Of a DNA stretch of 64,000 nt, positions 62,740-64,000 are shown piece after piece. The translations under genes were made by a program, and so were the position numbers. This stretch comes from Nitrospirota bacterium. Its GTDB lineage: Bacteria; JACPQY01. Positions within the stretch are counted from its first letter, which is position 1, and each line of letters opens with the position of its first letter. The notes below the pieces were generated by a model. That model made no database searches. It was not told where the DNA came from and saw only the letters and a list, made by a program, of their open reading frames with translations. The stretch is taken from NCBI GenBank assembly GCA_016180645.1, contig JACPAV010000015.1, positions 56,124-120,123 on the forward strand, written 5' to 3'.

Positions 62740-63227
62740 GTGAACAAGCGGATCGCGGTGCTCGTATCCGGTACTGGCTCACTACTCGATGCGATGATCA
62801 AGGACGGTCTCCCGATCGACCTGGTCGTGGCTGATCGCCCCTGCCGCGGGATCGACGTGGTGACGCTAAGCGCCCAGCCGGCGATACCTGCAGCTGTTCT
62901 CTACCGCGCTAGCTACGGAAAGGGGCTAGCCTTCAAGCGGGAACTCTACACGGCCTGGCTCACGGACTTCCTGGAGCGGTTTGGCATCGACATCGTGGTG
63001 ATGGCGGGGGAGATCGCGCGGTTCGAGACGCACTCGCTTCCGGCGTGCAGATCACCGGGACCACGATCCATGTCGCGACACCCGAAGTTGACAGCGGTCC
63101 CATTCTCGCTCAGGAGGAGGTGCCCATCCTCGATGGAGATACCGAGGGAACGCTCCATGAGCGTATCAAGCAGGTGGAGCGGGTCCTGTACCCCAAGACC
63201 ATCCGCGCCTTCGCAGCTCACCTGTAA
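62740..63227 (+). pseudogene. purN: Broken phosphoribosylglycinamide formyltransferase-like gene
   Basis: From GTG 62740 (GGAGG upstream) the frame reads VNKRIAVLVSGTGSLLDAMI ... ADRPCRGID ... [10 protein letters not shown], the first half of PurN, which transfers a formyl group to GAR in purine synthesis. At about 63008 the homology continues in the +1 frame: [20 protein letters not shown] ... [15 protein letters not shown] ... [14 protein letters not shown], ending 63227. The roughly 33 residues between, including the catalytic Asn/His (NxHPSLLP), are missing, so no functional enzyme can be made. It is followed by a Cys-rich mini-gene. Confidence 0.7.
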
Positions 63228-63242
63228 CCGCCAGGAGGAAAC

Positions 63243-63413
63243 ATGAGTTCTCCACAGACGGGACTCGAGGGCGAGATCTGCTCGGACTGTCACGACAAGG
63301 GATTCGTCTGGACAGGGCCTAGGAATGACCCCAAGAACCGGATTCCCTGTGATTCCAGCGGCTGTCCCTTCCGCAAGTCGCTTCAGGAGTTGCAGGACCT
63401 TCGGCCGCGATAA
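63243..63413 (+). CDS. Cys-rich 56-residue protein
   Basis: ATG after a perfect aggagg site. MSSPQTGLEGEICSDCHDKG ... NRIPCDSSGCPFRKSLQE has two Cys pairs (CSDC and CDSSGC) and a His, fit for a small zinc finger. It is followed by a strong terminator. Small zinc-binding proteins of this kind are common in phage genomes; family unknown. Confidence 0.65.
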   Translation: MSSPQTGLEGEICSDCHDKGFVWTGPRNDPKNRIPCDSSGCPFRKSLQELQDLRPR

Positions 63414-63414
63414 C

Positions 63415-63472
63415 AAGGCCATCCTCGAGAGACGGAGAAAGTGGCCGTCTCTCGGGACGGCCTTTCTTTTTT
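63415..63472 (+). terminator. Rho-independent terminator
   Basis: Nested stem: AAGGCC (63415-63420) with GGCCTT (63459-63464) and CGAGAGACGG (63426-63435) with CCGTCTCTCG (63445-63454), then a long T-run. It closes the purN-remnant/Cys-rich unit. Confidence 0.9.
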
Positions 63473-63601
63473 ACATATCCAGGCAAATCAACAGCGAGCC
63501 TTATCTCAGTATTTTTGCGAAATACTACATTAATAATATGAAGTAGTTATAGCCGTATGTTCCTTAATAGTAACGGTCGTATGTATTATGGAACACCTTG
63601 A
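63473..63601. other. AT-rich gap
   Basis: About 130 AT-rich bases between the terminator and the convergent nuclease-like gene. Nothing recognised. Confidence 0.35.
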
Positions 63602-64000
63602 TCATTCTTCCATTTCTTCTATCAAACCGAGTCGATAAATATCGAACGAGTGGTCGCCCTCGAACATGTCGGAGGGGTTCGGCAGCCAGATACGCCGGCG
63701 GGAGATCTCGGCGGTAGCATCCTCGATAAGCCGGCGGAAGACTACGAAGTCGCGCTCGAGCGTCTGATAATCGAGCACGTAGCGTTTGAGCTGAGCGGAC
63801 CCGTCGGCGTTCCTCGTTTTCTTGCATTCATAGACGATGAACCGCCGCACCGGCTTCTCAAAGAGCTTCCCGACCGTGTAGTAATTGAATAGCGCCTGAA
63901 GGACGAAAAGCGTTTTGGCCGAGCCGCCTTTGCTGAACGCAGTGACGAACTTGTGATCCACTATATCCACCGCGCCCGATTCTGCTCGCGCGTCTGCGCG
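63602..64000 (-). CDS. PD-(D/E)XK nuclease-like protein (5' end outside the window)
   Basis: Open to the right edge; at least 132 residues visible, ending MEE. DIVDHKFVTAFSKGG followed by QALFNYYTVGKLFEKPVRRF and IVYECKKT fits the D-x(n)-hD-x-K strand order and helix of RecB/Cas4-like PD-(D/E)XK nucleases found in phage recombination genes. DYQTLERDFVVFRRLIEDAT and a DMFEGDHSFDIYRLG tail follow. The GTG at 63970 is an internal candidate start but the frame stays open beyond it. Assignment is tentative. Confidence 0.45.
   Translation of the reverse strand, partial: RADARAESGAVDIVDHKFVTAFSKGGSAKTLFVLQALFNYYTVGKLFEKPVRRFIVYECKKTRNADGSAQLKRYVLDYQTLERDFVVFRRLIEDATAEISRRRIWLPNPSDMFEGDHSFDIYRLGLIEEMEE

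Noticed and set aside
62740..63227. purN break as a programmed frameshift
   Set aside because: The essential middle block is absent at DNA level, so a ribosomal shift could not restore the enzyme.
1..64000. tRNA or rRNA genes
   Set aside because: No cloverleaf with conserved T-loop or recognisable rRNA segment was seen in the intergenic regions by eye; a tRNAscan/Infernal run would be decisive.

Overview
The window is a GC-rich bacterial chromosome segment, probably from an uncultured Gram-negative. The signs are many lipoproteins with Cys lipoboxes, outer-membrane beta-barrels, two sigma54-type AAA+ regulators, eukaryote-like Ser/Thr kinases, a response-regulator/cyclase fusion and very large beta-propeller surface proteins. 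This fits a deltaproteobacterial (Myxococcota/Bdellovibrionota-like) or candidate-phylum genome. No rRNA or tRNA was recognised, so the placement is inference.

Layout. 0.3-9.3 kb: two tandem giant lipoproteins, one with a 7-unit FG-GAP propeller and one with 7+7 RCC1 blades. 9.3-16.3 kb: repeat-rich stretch with a tail-fibre-chaperone remnant, a lipoprotein, a copper-monooxygenase-like lipoprotein, a peroxiredoxin whose catalytic Cys codon is TGA (probable selenoprotein), a VapBC-type pair, a broken DUF2335 gene and a 3-hydroxyacyl-CoA dehydrogenase. 16.6-24.0 kb: cytochrome-like lipoprotein, then an apparent operon of a second RCC1 protein (frameshifted), a carboxypeptidase-regulatory-like lipoprotein and a beta-barrel. 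24.1-30.6 kb: ATP-grasp-like protein, small lipoprotein, histidine kinase plus response-regulator/cyclase, nucleotidyltransferase. 30.6-36.2 kb: third RCC1 giant on the minus strand. 37.0-43.7 kb: a 1789-residue kinase-ATPase-TPR-GAF-sigma54 regulator followed by an IS110-family element. 44-53.7 kb: NtrC-type regulator, EF-P, DUF6632-like membrane protein, Ser/Thr kinase, retropepsin-like protease, NCS2-like permease, J-domain/CheW fusion, spermidine-synthase-like membrane protein. 54.1-62.5 kb: envelope proteins (tandem ZU5/GATase-like paralogs, beta-barrel, Reg_prop propeller lipoprotein, IPT/beta-helix protein) with a strong CRP-type operator between the divergent genes. 62.6-64 kb: a compact, phage-like tail with a broken purN, a Cys-rich mini-protein and a nuclease-like gene.

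Two themes stand out. First, short palindromic elements and strict 7- or 8-base-period arrays are scattered between genes and also read through in frame inside genes, mainly at domain linkers of the propeller lipoproteins and once inside an ATPase domain. Second, the RCC1 proteins share an architecture: N-terminal lipoprotein domain, Ig/FN3 modules, seven blades, a conserved [16 protein letters not shown] linker, then six or seven more blades.
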